Shown here piece by piece: positions 16,802-26,776 of a stretch of DNA of 64,000 nt. Position numbers and translations under genes: made by a program. The stretch lies in the NCBI RefSeq assembly GCF_003860525.1, contig NZ_CP034161.1, positions 186,001-250,000 on the forward strand, in the 5' to 3' direction. The DNA comes from Epilithonimonas vandammei. Its GTDB lineage: Bacteria; Bacteroidota; Bacteroidia; Flavobacteriales; Weeksellaceae. Under the pieces are notes generated by a model, which was not told where the DNA came from, made no database searches, and was given only the letters and a program-made list of their open reading frames with translations. The number at the start of each line of letters is the position of its first letter. The first letter of the stretch is position 1.

Positions 16802-16940
16802 ATTCTAATGCTGTCCGCCTGCTCTACATTTTTCTAAGCTGCTTTTACTATAAAGTATAAGATTAGGCAGGATACAATGGCAGCGGATCCATTGGAGCTT
16901 TACAGCTCACACTGAGAGTAAATTTCATTCATATTAATTT

Positions 16941-17561
16941 TTGACCTGTAGCGGCAGGGAGTTTTCTGCACTGGTAAGGCTTCCTCCGATACGGTCTTTA
17001 AAATCAAAAACTAAAAGACAGCTATTGAAAAACAAAAAAATAGATTTTGAGTCACGCTTCTGGTCTGGAAGTAAAACGAATTCAAGGATAAAACTCATTG
17101 AGAAATTCTTTCAGTTCAACGACCTTGTTACCGCCAAAGAATTACTGAACCAGATTATGATTCATTCGGGCAATAAGAAATCTGTAATTGCGGAAGATTC
17201 CTCGGCGATATTTCATTTTCATCAGGCTTTACGGTCTTTAGTTCGCGCCTGCTTTCTCATATTGCAGAAAGAAAAAAGATGGAAAGTTAATGAACCACAG
17301 GAGGGCTGCTCGCCATTATCACAGGGCTCACTTTCTGATGGAGAATTTGTTAACCCAGTACGGGTATTTCAAAAGGCTTTTGGTGAGTACTCCATCAAAG
17401 ATTTTGATTACTATATTTCGGTAGCGGTCTATTTTTCATTAGGAACTTACACTCACGCTGCTGAAAGCAAAATCTTTGTACCATACCTGCATTTATGCAA
17501 AATGCTTGATGCATCGTACCTTATCTTAGAAAGAGGAATCCAAAAGAAGAATATCCACTAA
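16941..17561 (+). CDS. Hypothetical protein upstream of the SusC operon
   Basis: Open frame of up to 206 codons without an early ATG. Possible starts are TTG at 16941 or TTG at 17025 (reading LKNKKIDFESRFWSG). The protein is helical and basic with a hydrophobic C-terminal third (DYYISVAVYFSLGTYTHAAE). I recognise no family. It lies between the structured element and the SusC leader. It could be a true gene with a rare start codon or the 3' part of a decayed one. Confidence 0.5.
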   Translation: MTCSGREFSALVRLPPIRSLKSKTKRQLLKNKKIDFESRFWSGSKTNSRIKLIEKFFQFNDLVTAKELLNQIMIHSGNKKSVIAEDSSAIFHFHQALRSLVRACFLILQKEKRWKVNEPQEGCSPLSQGSLSDGEFVNPVRVFQKAFGEYSIKDFDYYISVAVYFSLGTYTHAAESKIFVPYLHLCKMLDASYLILERGIQKKNIH

Positions 17562-17615
17562 ATAAACAAAGAATGCACAATACTACTTAAGAATTCCTCC
17601 AAACATAATAAAAAA

Positions 17616-17652
17616 GCCCTTTCCGCAAAGTTGAAGCAGCGCTGGAAAGAGC
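17616..17652 (+). promoter_or_regulatory. Leader hairpin of the SusC operon
   Basis: GCCCTTTCC (17616-17624) pairs with GGAAAGAGC (17644-17652) with one mismatch, 31 bp upstream of the susC-like ATG. It probably lies in the 5' UTR and may act on translation or stability. Confidence 0.4.
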
Positions 17653-17683
17653 AAAGTTTAACAAATTAAACCCTATCAAAGGT

Positions 17684-20600
17684 ATGAAAAAAAACTTTTG
17701 CAGGCTGGGCCATCTTCAATGGATGGCTTTCAGCAGCCTGCTCGTCTCGGGAATGGCAATAGGACAAATAAGAACCATTTCGGGCACAGTCACACAAAAC
17801 GGGCTTCCAATAGGCAATGTGTCCATTTTTCAGGAAGGGAAAAATGAAGTTACCATTACCAATTCATCCGGAAAATATCAGATACAAGTCGCAGGTGAAA
17901 ACCCTGTCCTTATCTTCAGGCATCCTGATTACTCTGAACAAAGATCAAAAGTCGGTGTAGAATCGATTATAAATATTGTTCTAAATAACCGTGAAAAGGA
18001 AATCGAAGAAGTCGTTTTAAATGCTGGATATTACAAGGTCAGGGAAAGGGAAAGCACAGGAAGCATTTCCAAACTTGCAGCGAAAGATATCGAAAACCAG
18101 CCTGTCAATAATGTGCTGTCAGCACTACAAGGCAGAATGACGGGCGTAAGTATCACACAAAATTCAGGCGTCGCCGGTGGTGGCTTTGATATTAAGATTC
18201 GGGGAAGAAACAGCCTGCGAAGCTATTCAACGACAGGTTATGACGGCAATAAGCCACTATACATTGTCGATGGCGTTCCTCTGCCATTGGTCAATGATTT
18301 CAATAGTGGAATGACGGCCAATATACTGCCATATAATGAAACCAACCCGCTGAATTCAATCAATCCCGATGATATTGAGTCGCTTGAGGTCCTTAAAGAT
18401 GCCGATGCCACTGCCATTTATGGAAGCAAGGGAGCCAACGGCGTTATTTTAATCACCACAAAGAGGGGCAAAAAAGAAAAAACAGAGGTCAACTTAAGAA
18501 CAAGTTTTGGATTGGGACAGATGACCAACCTGCCAAAAATGATGAATTTAGAAGAATACACGGCAATGCGAAAGCTGGCTTTTGCTAATGACGGTGTAGC
18601 AGTGCCTTCCAATGCCTACGACATCAACGGCGTTTGGAACCCAACAAAAACAACGGATTGGCAAAAATATTTTGTAGGAAATACAGCGGAGATTTCAGAT
18701 GTACAGATTGGTGTATCAGGCGGAAGCGGCAATACACAATTCTCGGTTTCCGGTGGTCACAATGAAGAAACAACAGTTTTTCCGGGGAGCTACCGCTATA
18801 AGAGAAATAACTTGGGAGTCAGTATCAACCATACCAGCGCAGATCGAAAATTCAAGATCGGTTTTAATGGCACTGCCGCATTGCAGGATAATGTCCTTCC
18901 ACCGACTGACTTTAATATTGTTTATCCGGTTTTAGCACCTAATGCCCCGGATCTGTACACGCCTAGTGGAATGATCAATTGGGAAAACAATACGTTTACC
19001 AATCCTATGGGACCTGCAACGCAGATTTTTTCAGTACAAACCAAGAGTTTAAATGCAAATCTAACATCAAGCTATCAGTTTGGCAGCGGATTCAGTGCTA
19101 ACCTGAATAACGGTTATAGTACTTACAACAGTTATGAACAAAAGATTTTTCCAAAAACAACCTATAACCCGTCCAGCAATATCGGCAGCAGCAGTTCTTC
19201 TCTCAGAAAAGCCCAGAAATTAAATGAGAGCTGGATTCTTGAGCCGCAGCTGAACTATGAAAAACGATTGGAGAAACATCAGTTCTCCGCATTGTTAGGG
19301 GCTTCATTTCAAGAGCAGAAATCCGATAATATCGTTATTCTCGGAAGAAATTTTCCTTCAGATGATCTATTGACCAATATGGCAGCCGCAGCTTCCATTA
19401 CTATTCCTAGCGCAAGTGAATCATTATACCGCTACCAGGCCGTTTACGCCAGGCTCAATTACGGCTATAACAAAAGGTATTTTTTAAATTTAACAGGCCG
19501 CCGTGACGGATCCAGCAGATTTGGTTCAGAAAGAAGGTATGCTAATTTCGGAGCTGTTGGGGCTGCGTGGTTATTTTCAGAAGAGAAACTATTCAAAGAG
19601 CGATCGTGGTTAAGTTTCGGAAAACTGAGAACCAGCTATGGAATAGCAGGGAATGACCAGATTGGAGACTATCAGTATTACGACACGTATCAGTCCACCG
19701 GCGGATCGTATGGCGGTAATTCCGGCTTGATCCCACAACGGCTTTACAACAAAAACTTCGGATGGGAGCAGACCCGTAAGTTTGAGGCTGCTTTGGAAGT
19801 CGGACTATTTAAGGAGCGGCTTAATCTGAACATAGGCTATTATCACAACACCAGCTCCAACCAGCTTGTCGGTATCCCGATGCCTGCAACAGTAGGATTC
19901 AGCAGTATTCAGGCAAATCTGGACGCTACGGTAAGGAATCGTGGTCTGGAAGTGTCTTTGGAATCAGTCCCCATTAAAACAGAACATTGGAAGTGGACGA
20001 CCAGTCTCAATTTTACTTTGCCTGAGAATAAACTCATGAAGTTCCCCAACCTTGAAAAGTCGACGTACGCCAACAGATTTGAAATTGGAAAATCCATTTC
20101 CCTGGTAAAACTCTATCAATATACGGGCATCGATCCCGTCACAGGTCTATATACATTTTACGACACCAATCAGGATGGGAAGATTAATACTGCCGACCGT
20201 ACTGTGAGCAAAGAGATCAAAGAATACTGGTATGGCGGACTACAGAACAGTATTCAATATAAAAACTGGAGTTTCGATCTGCTTTTGCAGTTTATTAGTC
20301 AGAGTCAGTATAATGTGAAATCAATGTACGGCAATATTGGTTATATGTCGAATATGCCGGCAATATTCACCGATTACTGGACACCTGAAAATCCTGATGC
20401 CGAATTTCAAAAGCCTAGTGCAGGCTACAACACAGCTGCAGCAACAGCGAGTTCCCTTTTTATCCTTAGTGATGCTACCGTTTCTGATTCGTTCACTGTA
20501 AGAGTAAAAAATGCAACCTTGAGCTACAGCATACCATCAAACGGCAATGGCAAACTGAAAGCTAAGCTTTTTATCAGCGGGCAGAATCTCTTTGTTTTTT

Positions 20601-20692
20601 CCACATACAAAGCAGGCAATCCTGAGTTCATGCTGGCAGGATACAGTAGCCCGCTTCGGGTAGTCAGTTTTGGTCTTTCATTAACCTATTAA
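17684..20692 (+). CDS. SusC/RagA-family TonB-linked outer membrane transporter
   Basis: 1002-residue protein. After an N-terminal signal (to about residue 27, MAIGQ) comes a CarboxypepD_reg-like domain (RTISGTVTQNGLPIGNVSI; about 30-110), a TonB plug (about 115-260; NVLSALQGRMTGVSI, IKIRGRNSL, LYIVDGVPL, ATAIYGSKGANGVILITTKRG) and a long beta-barrel ending in Phe-Gly-Leu-Ser-Leu-Thr-Tyr. With SusD it forms an energy-dependent importer for oligomers, often glycans or peptides. Because an S9 peptidase, not a glycosidase, follows, peptides are the more likely substrate. It is the first gene of a SusC-SusD-peptidase operon. Confidence 0.93.
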   Translation: MKKNFCRLGHLQWMAFSSLLVSGMAIGQIRTISGTVTQNGLPIGNVSIFQEGKNEVTITNSSGKYQIQVAGENPVLIFRHPDYSEQRSKVGVESIINIVLNNREKEIEEVVLNAGYYKVRERESTGSISKLAAKDIENQPVNNVLSALQGRMTGVSITQNSGVAGGGFDIKIRGRNSLRSYSTTGYDGNKPLYIVDGVPLPLVNDFNSGMTANILPYNETNPLNSINPDDIESLEVLKDADATAIYGSKGANGVILITTKRGKKEKTEVNLRTSFGLGQMTNLPKMMNLEEYTAMRKLAFANDGVAVPSNAYDINGVWNPTKTTDWQKYFVGNTAEISDVQIGVSGGSGNTQFSVSGGHNEETTVFPGSYRYKRNNLGVSINHTSADRKFKIGFNGTAALQDNVLPPTDFNIVYPVLAPNAPDLYTPSGMINWENNTFTNPMGPATQIFSVQTKSLNANLTSSYQFGSGFSANLNNGYSTYNSYEQKIFPKTTYNPSSNIGSSSSSLRKAQKLNESWILEPQLNYEKRLEKHQFSALLGASFQEQKSDNIVILGRNFPSDDLLTNMAAAASITIPSASESLYRYQAVYARLNYGYNKRYFLNLTGRRDGSSRFGSERRYANFGAVGAAWLFSEEKLFKERSWLSFGKLRTSYGIAGNDQIGDYQYYDTYQSTGGSYGGNSGLIPQRLYNKNFGWEQTRKFEAALEVGLFKERLNLNIGYYHNTSSNQLVGIPMPATVGFSSIQANLDATVRNRGLEVSLESVPIKTEHWKWTTSLNFTLPENKLMKFPNLEKSTYANRFEIGKSISLVKLYQYTGIDPVTGLYTFYDTNQDGKINTADRTVSKEIKEYWYGGLQNSIQYKNWSFDLLLQFISQSQYNVKSMYGNIGYMSNMPAIFTDYWTPENPDAEFQKPSAGYNTAAATASSLFILSDATVSDSFTVRVKNATLSYSIPSNGNGKLKAKLFISGQNLFVFSTYKAGNPEFMLAGYSSPLRVVSFGLSLTY

Positions 20693-20703
20693 AGTTTATA
20701 ATT

Positions 20704-22101
20704 ATGAAAAATACAATATTAAAACATATCATATCATTAAGTTTTTTCATCTTGTTCCTTCTGATCAATAACAGCTGTGACCGCTTTACGGAAGTAGGGT
20801 TACCGAAAAATCAGATAACAAGAGAGGTCGTCTTCAAAGATGATCAGTTAGCTAAATCTGCTATGGCAGGCGTTTACCGTTCATTAGACGATCAGGGATT
20901 TTTATCAGGGTCTTCGTCAGGTGCCCAGCTTGTGATGGCAGCCTATGTAGATGAGCTACAGGCCTATGGTGCAGCTGCAACTGACGCTGCCATCTTTTAC
21001 CAACTGAGCCATGTGGCTACTACTGATAAGATCAAGAATCTATGGACAATCACATACACTCAAATTTATAACACCAATGCTGTTATTGAAGGAGTTGAAA
21101 ATTCGGAAAGCCTTAGCTTAGAAGTTAAAAACAGATTAAAAGGGGAAGGTCTTTTTCTTAGGGCATTACTGCATCTTTACTTAACCCAGACATTCGGCTC
21201 AGTCCCTTACGTCACCTCTACAAACTATCAGGTCAACCAGAGCATTGGTAAGATCAGTACCAGTCAGGTCTATGCACAGTGTAAAACAGATCTTGAGACG
21301 GCAATACCGCTTTTACCAACAACTTTAGCTGCAGGAAACAGGGTATATCCGACAAAAATGGCAGCCTATACCGTATTGGCAAGAATAGCCTATTATGAAA
21401 AAAATTGGGATTCAGCCATTCAGTATTCGAACAATGTCATTGGAGATGCCCAATATAAAATTGAATCTGATTTAAATAAAGTATTCCTAAAAGACAGCTC
21501 AGGAAGTATATGGCATCTGTTACCTTTTGGTGCTACGTACAATGCTTATCAGGGGAATGTATTTATCCTGAACACAGCGCCGCCGACAAATGTTGCGCTA
21601 CGACAGGATTTTGTAGATGAATTTGAGAATGGCGACCAAAGAAAAACCGCTTGGATAGGGCAAAAAACAGATGCGCAAAATAAAATTTATTATTATCCAT
21701 ATAAATATAAACAGTATTATACCAGTCCGACGTCTTTAGAATATTCGGTCATTCTCAGAGTAGAAGAATTGTATTTAATCAGAGCAGAAGCTTACATTAA
21801 GAAAGGCCAATATGACCTGGGAATTGCGGATATTAATAAGATAAGAACCCGTGCGGGCTTAGCACCACTAGCAAACAGCAGTGATCAAAATACATTGATA
21901 GCTGCTTTAATCCAAGAAAGAAGGTCAGAACTATTTACTGAGTTTGGGCACCGTCTTTATGACTTAAGGCATTATGATCTTGCAGATATCAGAATGCTAT
22001 CAAAGAAAGGTGGATGGAAACCGCACTTTAAATTACTGCCTCTGCCTGCGACCGAACTGCTGCTAAATCCTAACTTAAATCCGCAAAATGAAGGTTACTA
22101 G
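20704..22101 (+). CDS. SusD/RagB-family outer membrane lipoprotein
   Basis: 465 residues. The lipobox is LINNSC with Cys25, followed by DRFTEVGLPKNQITREVVF, typical for RagB/SusD. Central TPR-like helices and the C-terminal SusD block (YLIRAEAYIKKGQYDLGIAD, INKIRTRAGLAPL, LIQERRSELFTEFGHRLYDL) are intact. It caps the SusC barrel at the cell surface and binds the substrate. It starts 11 bp after susC and overlaps the following peptidase gene by 14 bp. Confidence 0.93.
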   Translation: MKNTILKHIISLSFFILFLLINNSCDRFTEVGLPKNQITREVVFKDDQLAKSAMAGVYRSLDDQGFLSGSSSGAQLVMAAYVDELQAYGAAATDAAIFYQLSHVATTDKIKNLWTITYTQIYNTNAVIEGVENSESLSLEVKNRLKGEGLFLRALLHLYLTQTFGSVPYVTSTNYQVNQSIGKISTSQVYAQCKTDLETAIPLLPTTLAAGNRVYPTKMAAYTVLARIAYYEKNWDSAIQYSNNVIGDAQYKIESDLNKVFLKDSSGSIWHLLPFGATYNAYQGNVFILNTAPPTNVALRQDFVDEFENGDQRKTAWIGQKTDAQNKIYYYPYKYKQYYTSPTSLEYSVILRVEELYLIRAEAYIKKGQYDLGIADINKIRTRAGLAPLANSSDQNTLIAALIQERRSELFTEFGHRLYDLRHYDLADIRMLSKKGGWKPHFKLLPLPATELLLNPNLNPQNEGY

Positions 22102-24592
22102 GTTACATATGCTGGCATTCCTCTTAGTTCATGGACTTTGCTTATCTCAGGATATTGACAGTTTAAACGCGGTTTACAAGCAATACTATGAAACAGCATT
22201 GCGGGCGAACAGCCCTAATGGTCGTTTCGTAATTCTAAATCACAGCAACACCTATGGTAAGAATGATTACGAATTGTTGGATGTCAAAAACGGCAAAGCT
22301 TCAATGCTTGGTAATTTTGATAAATTTCAATTTTTAAATAATAACCTACTGTTGATGCGAAATGATCTTCTTTGTCGATTCACAGATTTAAGAACCGGTC
22401 AATTCAGGGAAGTTTCAGGAAACTATTTAATTGAACCTGCGCAACAATCGGCTCAAGTGGTCCTTTTTAATACAAGTTTAAAAGAACTGCTATTAGCTTC
22501 TGTAGAAGGAAAAGTGTTGTGGAGAAAACAGGATGTAACGGTTTATCAACTTGATACAACCAACAATAACCTAATTTATATATCCGGCAATGACCTGGTT
22601 GTCATAAATCTAACAAACCATCGCTCTAAAACCTACAAGGTTGAGAGTGGTATCCAATGGATTTCTTCTAGTGGACAGCGAATCTATGCCGCCAATATCC
22701 AATCCAAGCAAATTAACCTATACACTGTTGACCTAGGATCAGAAAAGTTAACCGGACAGCTGATAGCGATGCCTGAAGGATTTGAATCAACCACTCGCTT
22801 AACCACGTATTTGGAGGTTCGGGAAAATGAACATTTCATATTTCCATTATATTTGAAAAGGAAGCTGGAGCGTAATGAAAATCCTGAATTGAAAATCACC
22901 TATTCCAACAAGAACGGCGAGGACAAAATGCCCTATTACCATTTAGGCATTTACAATCTTAACAAAGAACAGTGGGATTATCTGCCTGATATGAATGATG
23001 ATCTACCTGTTTATAAATTTTTAAACGATAGTGGCGACTTTATTGTGTATGATTTAGCGGATGATGTCGTGGAAGAGCAACAAAATAAAATTCTTGATTT
23101 GAAATTGTTTTTTGATTATGGTAATCATTCCTATGTATTATCCCAAAAAAGAATAGAAGAAGGCAACTATCTTTGGGATCGAGACACAAAACAATTTGTC
23201 TATTTTAATGATACGACATGGGTATCCCATAATATTAGTACTGGGAAGGAGGTTGATCTTATGCCTGCTAACACAAAGGGTTGGGCCAGCCGTGATAATA
23301 GTGGCTTGGCTAAAGCCCCTGCCACTAAACCTGTTAAAATCAAAGACAGATCTGCGATAATGATTTCCAACCAGTTTGATTATTTCATTGTCGACTTGAA
23401 AACCAGACAGACAAAACAGGTCACAATGGGGGAAGAAGCAAAATTGAAATATCAGCTCCTGTTATCAAAAGAGAACTACCCAAAATCATCTTGGAATATC
23501 AGAATGGGAGAAATAGATCTATCGAAGGATTTAATATTTAAGACGTTCAATAAGCTCACTTATGATTCAGGTGTTGCCAGGGTGACATATAAAAACAATA
23601 AAACAACATTTTACCGACAAGGTCATTACAGGGAGATAATACCTTATGACAACGGTTTTTTCTTAACATCGAATTTTGCTTTAGAGCCTTTTAAGCTGAC
23701 AACCTTCGAGAAAGGGAAATATCATACTGTTTATGAATCTCTAAAAAAAGAAAAGAAAGATTTTGAAGGTGCGAGATGTGAAATATTTCAATATAAAACC
23801 GATTTCGGGACTTCCAATGCAGCGCTCTTATTACCTATCAACTATGATCCAAATAAGAAATACCCTATGATTGTTAATATTTATGAAGAACTTTCGCACG
23901 ATGTATTGTTTTTCTTGCAGCCCTACGTTAATATTAGGATTGGGTTTAATTATATACATTATTTGATGAATGGTTATATAGTTCTATTACCAGATCTCCA
24001 GTATGAATTAGCAAATATTAAAAATAGTGTTATAATGTCTTTAGAGAAAAGCATCGATTCCGCAAAGTCGCTGGCATCAGTAGATGAAAAAAATATCGGA
24101 GTGATAGGACTGTCGTACGGGGGATATGAGACAGGTCTTGCACTGACCAATTCGAGCTACTTTAAGACAGGCGTGGCAGGTGTTATGGTGTCGGATTTGG
24201 TTTCTAATGCTCTTAGTCAATCTGAATTTATTACAAAGCCTAATTATATGAGGGTTGAAAATCAGCAGATGAGGATGAACAATAATGTCCTGGATCATTG
24301 GAATCTTTATTTGGAAAATTCCCCCATTTACCATGTGAAAAATATTGAAGTTCCTGTATTGCTCTGGACAGGGTTGAAAGATAAAAACGTATCCCCTGCT
24401 CAGGCAAGAATGTTTTTCCAAGGAATTAAAAGACAGAAGAAAAAAGCTGTGCTGCTGGAGTATATCAATGAATCCCACAATGTTTTCAAACCTTTGAACC
24501 AGGTGGACCTTAATATTAAAATCTGGCAATGGTTCGATTACTACCTGAAAAATAAAAAGCCAGCAGACTGGATTCGTCCACTAGTGCAATGA
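22088..24592 (+). CDS. S9-family serine peptidase (prolyl oligopeptidase superfamily)
   Basis: 834 residues with a signal-like start (RLHMLAFLLVHGLCLSQ), a beta-propeller region and a C-terminal alpha/beta-hydrolase domain. Catalytic residues visible are Ser in GLSYGGYE, Asp in GLKDKNVSP and His in NESHNVF. It is likely periplasmic and cuts peptides brought in by SusC/SusD. The ATG at 22088 overlaps susD; an ATG at 22109 is also possible. The stop codon TGA (24590-24592) lies within the terminal inverted repeat of the IS1182-type element that follows, so the original C-terminus may have been slightly longer. Confidence 0.85.
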   Translation: MKVTRLHMLAFLLVHGLCLSQDIDSLNAVYKQYYETALRANSPNGRFVILNHSNTYGKNDYELLDVKNGKASMLGNFDKFQFLNNNLLLMRNDLLCRFTDLRTGQFREVSGNYLIEPAQQSAQVVLFNTSLKELLLASVEGKVLWRKQDVTVYQLDTTNNNLIYISGNDLVVINLTNHRSKTYKVESGIQWISSSGQRIYAANIQSKQINLYTVDLGSEKLTGQLIAMPEGFESTTRLTTYLEVRENEHFIFPLYLKRKLERNENPELKITYSNKNGEDKMPYYHLGIYNLNKEQWDYLPDMNDDLPVYKFLNDSGDFIVYDLADDVVEEQQNKILDLKLFFDYGNHSYVLSQKRIEEGNYLWDRDTKQFVYFNDTTWVSHNISTGKEVDLMPANTKGWASRDNSGLAKAPATKPVKIKDRSAIMISNQFDYFIVDLKTRQTKQVTMGEEAKLKYQLLLSKENYPKSSWNIRMGEIDLSKDLIFKTFNKLTYDSGVARVTYKNNKTTFYRQGHYREIIPYDNGFFLTSNFALEPFKLTTFEKGKYHTVYESLKKEKKDFEGARCEIFQYKTDFGTSNAALLLPINYDPNKKYPMIVNIYEELSHDVLFFLQPYVNIRIGFNYIHYLMNGYIVLLPDLQYELANIKNSVIMSLEKSIDSAKSLASVDEKNIGVIGLSYGGYETGLALTNSSYFKTGVAGVMVSDLVSNALSQSEFITKPNYMRVENQQMRMNNNVLDHWNLYLENSPIYHVKNIEVPVLLWTGLKDKNVSPAQARMFFQGIKRQKKKAVLLEYINESHNVFKPLNQVDLNIKIWQWFDYYLKNKKPADWIRPLVQ

Positions 24593-26308
24593 ATCCGTCT
24601 CACAACAAAATTTGAGGCGGATTTTTTTGTTATAAAAGTTTTTCAATATTTTAAGAAAAAGTGAAAAGTTGTCCTCTTCAGGCAACTTTCTTTCTTAAAT
24701 TGTGTGCTAAAGCGTGTAATCCGAACTCCAATTCTACTTTTTTCAGACCTTTCAGGGTAAACCGCTTAAAATTGTTGCAATGTTTCAGGTGTGCAAACAC
24801 AGGTTCTACTTCAACTGACCGTTGTTTTCTTTTTTTAATGCCTTCTTCACTGTTTAGAAGTTCCCGGATTTTTTCTTTGTAATCTTCCAAATGAGGGTTT
24901 CGCTCAATGCTCCGGTTTTCTTTGGAGCTGTGGCAAACGCCTCTGATTGGGCATCCATCACAATTTTTAGCCTGATAATGGGAGAGTTTTTGAGGATAAC
25001 CGGTCTTGGTTTTCCGAGTGCTTACGTGCGTTTTTTCCATCTTTTGACCCATCGGACAGACGTAATAATCTTTTTCCTGATTGTAGTGCAGATTTTCTTT
25101 GCTGAATGTTTTGTGTTTCGCCTGATAATGGGCATCCTGCTCTTTGTCGAAGGTGTTGTACTTTACAAATGGAATGATGTTTTTTTGTTCCAATAATTCA
25201 TAATTTTCCTCGCTTCCGTAGCCCGCATCGGCAGTGAGTTCTTCCAATTCTCCGAGTTTTTTTTTGCCGAACAATTTCTCAAAATTCTCCAAATGACGCT
25301 TCAGGGTATTGAAGTCGTTGGTCTCTTGATGGATCGTGTAATTTACAATAAACTGATTCTCGGTAGAAATCTGTGCATTATAGGCCGGTTTGAGCTGTCC
25401 GTTTTGCATATGGTCATCCTTTAGCCTCATAAAAGTAGCGTCTTCATCCGTCTTGCTGTAGGAATTCCTCTCTGCCAAAATAGCCTCCTGAGCTTCGTAT
25501 TTATCGAGGTTTTTCTCAAAATTATTTTTAATGTAATTCAGCTTGGCTTTAGCTTTTTTGTCGGAATCAGTTTTACCGTCGCTGCCTTTCAATTTGGCAT
25601 TGATATTTTCTACGGTTTGCTGGATCTTTTCTTTGCTGATTTCTTTAAATTCCGGCGGTTCAGGGTCTTTGTCCTCTTCCCTTGCCACGCTTTGGGCATA
25701 TTTCCAAAGGTCCTCTAGTTGGCGGAGCATTTTTTCTTTGTTGGTTTTAATGGCATTGGCCCACACAAAAGTGTAGCGGTTTGCCTGGGCTTCGATTTTC
25801 GTTCCGTCCACAAAAACCTGTTTCAAACTTACCAAACCTTCTTCGGCAAGAAGCAAAACCACTTGCGAGAAAATATCTTTGAAAGCCGCTTCAAGCTTGT
25901 GAGCCCGAAATCTGTTCACGGTATTATGATCCACGATGCTCATATTGGAGAGCCACATAAAGTTGATGTTTTCGCGAAGTGCTTTTTCGATTTTCCGGGA
26001 GGAATAAATGTTGTTCATATAGGCAAAAACCATCACCTTGAGCATCATCACGGGATGATAGCTGGGATTTCCTTCTTTGCTGTAGGCTTTTAGCAGCGGG
26101 TCTATATTGATCCTCTCCAAAATATCATTAACAATCCGAACAGGATGATTATCGGGAATCAACTCCTCAAAACTATACGGAAACAACACCGTCTGATTTT
26201 GGTTGTAATACTTGAAATTCATAAACAACTATCTGATTATCAATGATAAATATACACAAATCCTATATAATTACCAAAAAAAATCCGCCTCAGTTGTGAG
26301 ACGGTTTC
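24589..26308 (-). mobile_element. IS1182-family insertion sequence
   Basis: About 1.7 kb bounded by inverted repeats ATGAATCCGTCTCACAAC (left) and the reverse complement of GTTGTGAGACGGTTTCAT (right), each followed inward by GAGGCGGATTTTTTT. It contains one full-length transposase gene on the minus strand. No clear target duplication is visible. The element lies between the S9 peptidase gene and a DUF6520 gene. Confidence 0.85.
24678..26222 (-). CDS. IS1182-family transposase
   Basis: 514 residues from the ATG at 26222. The N-terminal DUF772-type domain (SFEELIPDNHPVRIVNDIL; AYMNNIYSSRKIEKAL) is followed by the DDE catalytic region (VFVDGTKIEAQANRYTF; ELTADAGYGSEENYELLEQ; late SVEVEPVFAHLKHCNNF) and the usual Cys cluster (YYVCPMGQKM, NCDGCPIRGVC). 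Length and motifs are complete, so the enzyme should be active. Confidence 0.93.
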   Translation of the reverse strand: MNFKYYNQNQTVLFPYSFEELIPDNHPVRIVNDILERINIDPLLKAYSKEGNPSYHPVMMLKVMVFAYMNNIYSSRKIEKALRENINFMWLSNMSIVDHNTVNRFRAHKLEAAFKDIFSQVVLLLAEEGLVSLKQVFVDGTKIEAQANRYTFVWANAIKTNKEKMLRQLEDLWKYAQSVAREEDKDPEPPEFKEISKEKIQQTVENINAKLKGSDGKTDSDKKAKAKLNYIKNNFEKNLDKYEAQEAILAERNSYSKTDEDATFMRLKDDHMQNGQLKPAYNAQISTENQFIVNYTIHQETNDFNTLKRHLENFEKLFGKKKLGELEELTADAGYGSEENYELLEQKNIIPFVKYNTFDKEQDAHYQAKHKTFSKENLHYNQEKDYYVCPMGQKMEKTHVSTRKTKTGYPQKLSHYQAKNCDGCPIRGVCHSSKENRSIERNPHLEDYKEKIRELLNSEEGIKKRKQRSVEVEPVFAHLKHCNNFKRFTLKGLKKVELEFGLHALAHNLRKKVA

Positions 26309-26582
26309 ATTCCAGCTTGTACAATTCGACATTAGCCGTCTCTGGATGATCAACTTCCGGTCCGGTTGTACCAAAAACCTGCTGTCCAGTTGGTAAACCA
26401 TTAACAGTACAAATTATTCCATCTGTTCCACACATGACACTTCGATCCCACTGATTGGTTGAGTGATTAAAGATATAGCCTTGTATAACTGCATTTCGGA
26501 TATCACTTTTTTCAGTCTTAGTAATATATACAGTGCCGATTCCTATTAAAATGGGAATTATTGCTAATACGTAATTTTTCAT
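26307..26582 (-). CDS. DUF6520 family secreted peptide (copy 1, adjacent to IS)
   Basis: 91 residues with an N-terminal signal helix (MKNYVLAIIPILIGIGTVYI) and the DUF6520-type body (QGYIFNHSTNQWDRSVMCG, NGLPTGQQVFG, ELYKLE). Two Cys are conserved with the neighbouring copy. The stop codon (TGA) is formed inside the terminal repeat of the IS1182-type element, so the last residues may be altered. Function of the family is unknown. Confidence 0.78.
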   Translation of the reverse strand: MKNYVLAIIPILIGIGTVYITKTEKSDIRNAVIQGYIFNHSTNQWDRSVMCGTDGIICTVNGLPTGQQVFGTTGPEVDHPETANVELYKLE

Positions 26583-26776
26583 TTGTAAAAATTTAGTGTT
26601 GCGCTATAATTGATTAACATATTTTATTAAAGTTTTTTCTGATAGTTAGAATAAGTACCATATGGATAACCATCAAATGGTATAAGAGGATTCAAGTATA
26701 AAATTAAACTGCAAACGGACAACTCATAAAATGGCTGTGAAATCTGCTAAAATAAGCTCCCTTTCGGGAGCTATAT

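Noticed and set aside
24661..26093. Several plus-strand ORFs within the IS1182 element
   Set aside because: They are shadows of the full-length transposase on the minus strand.
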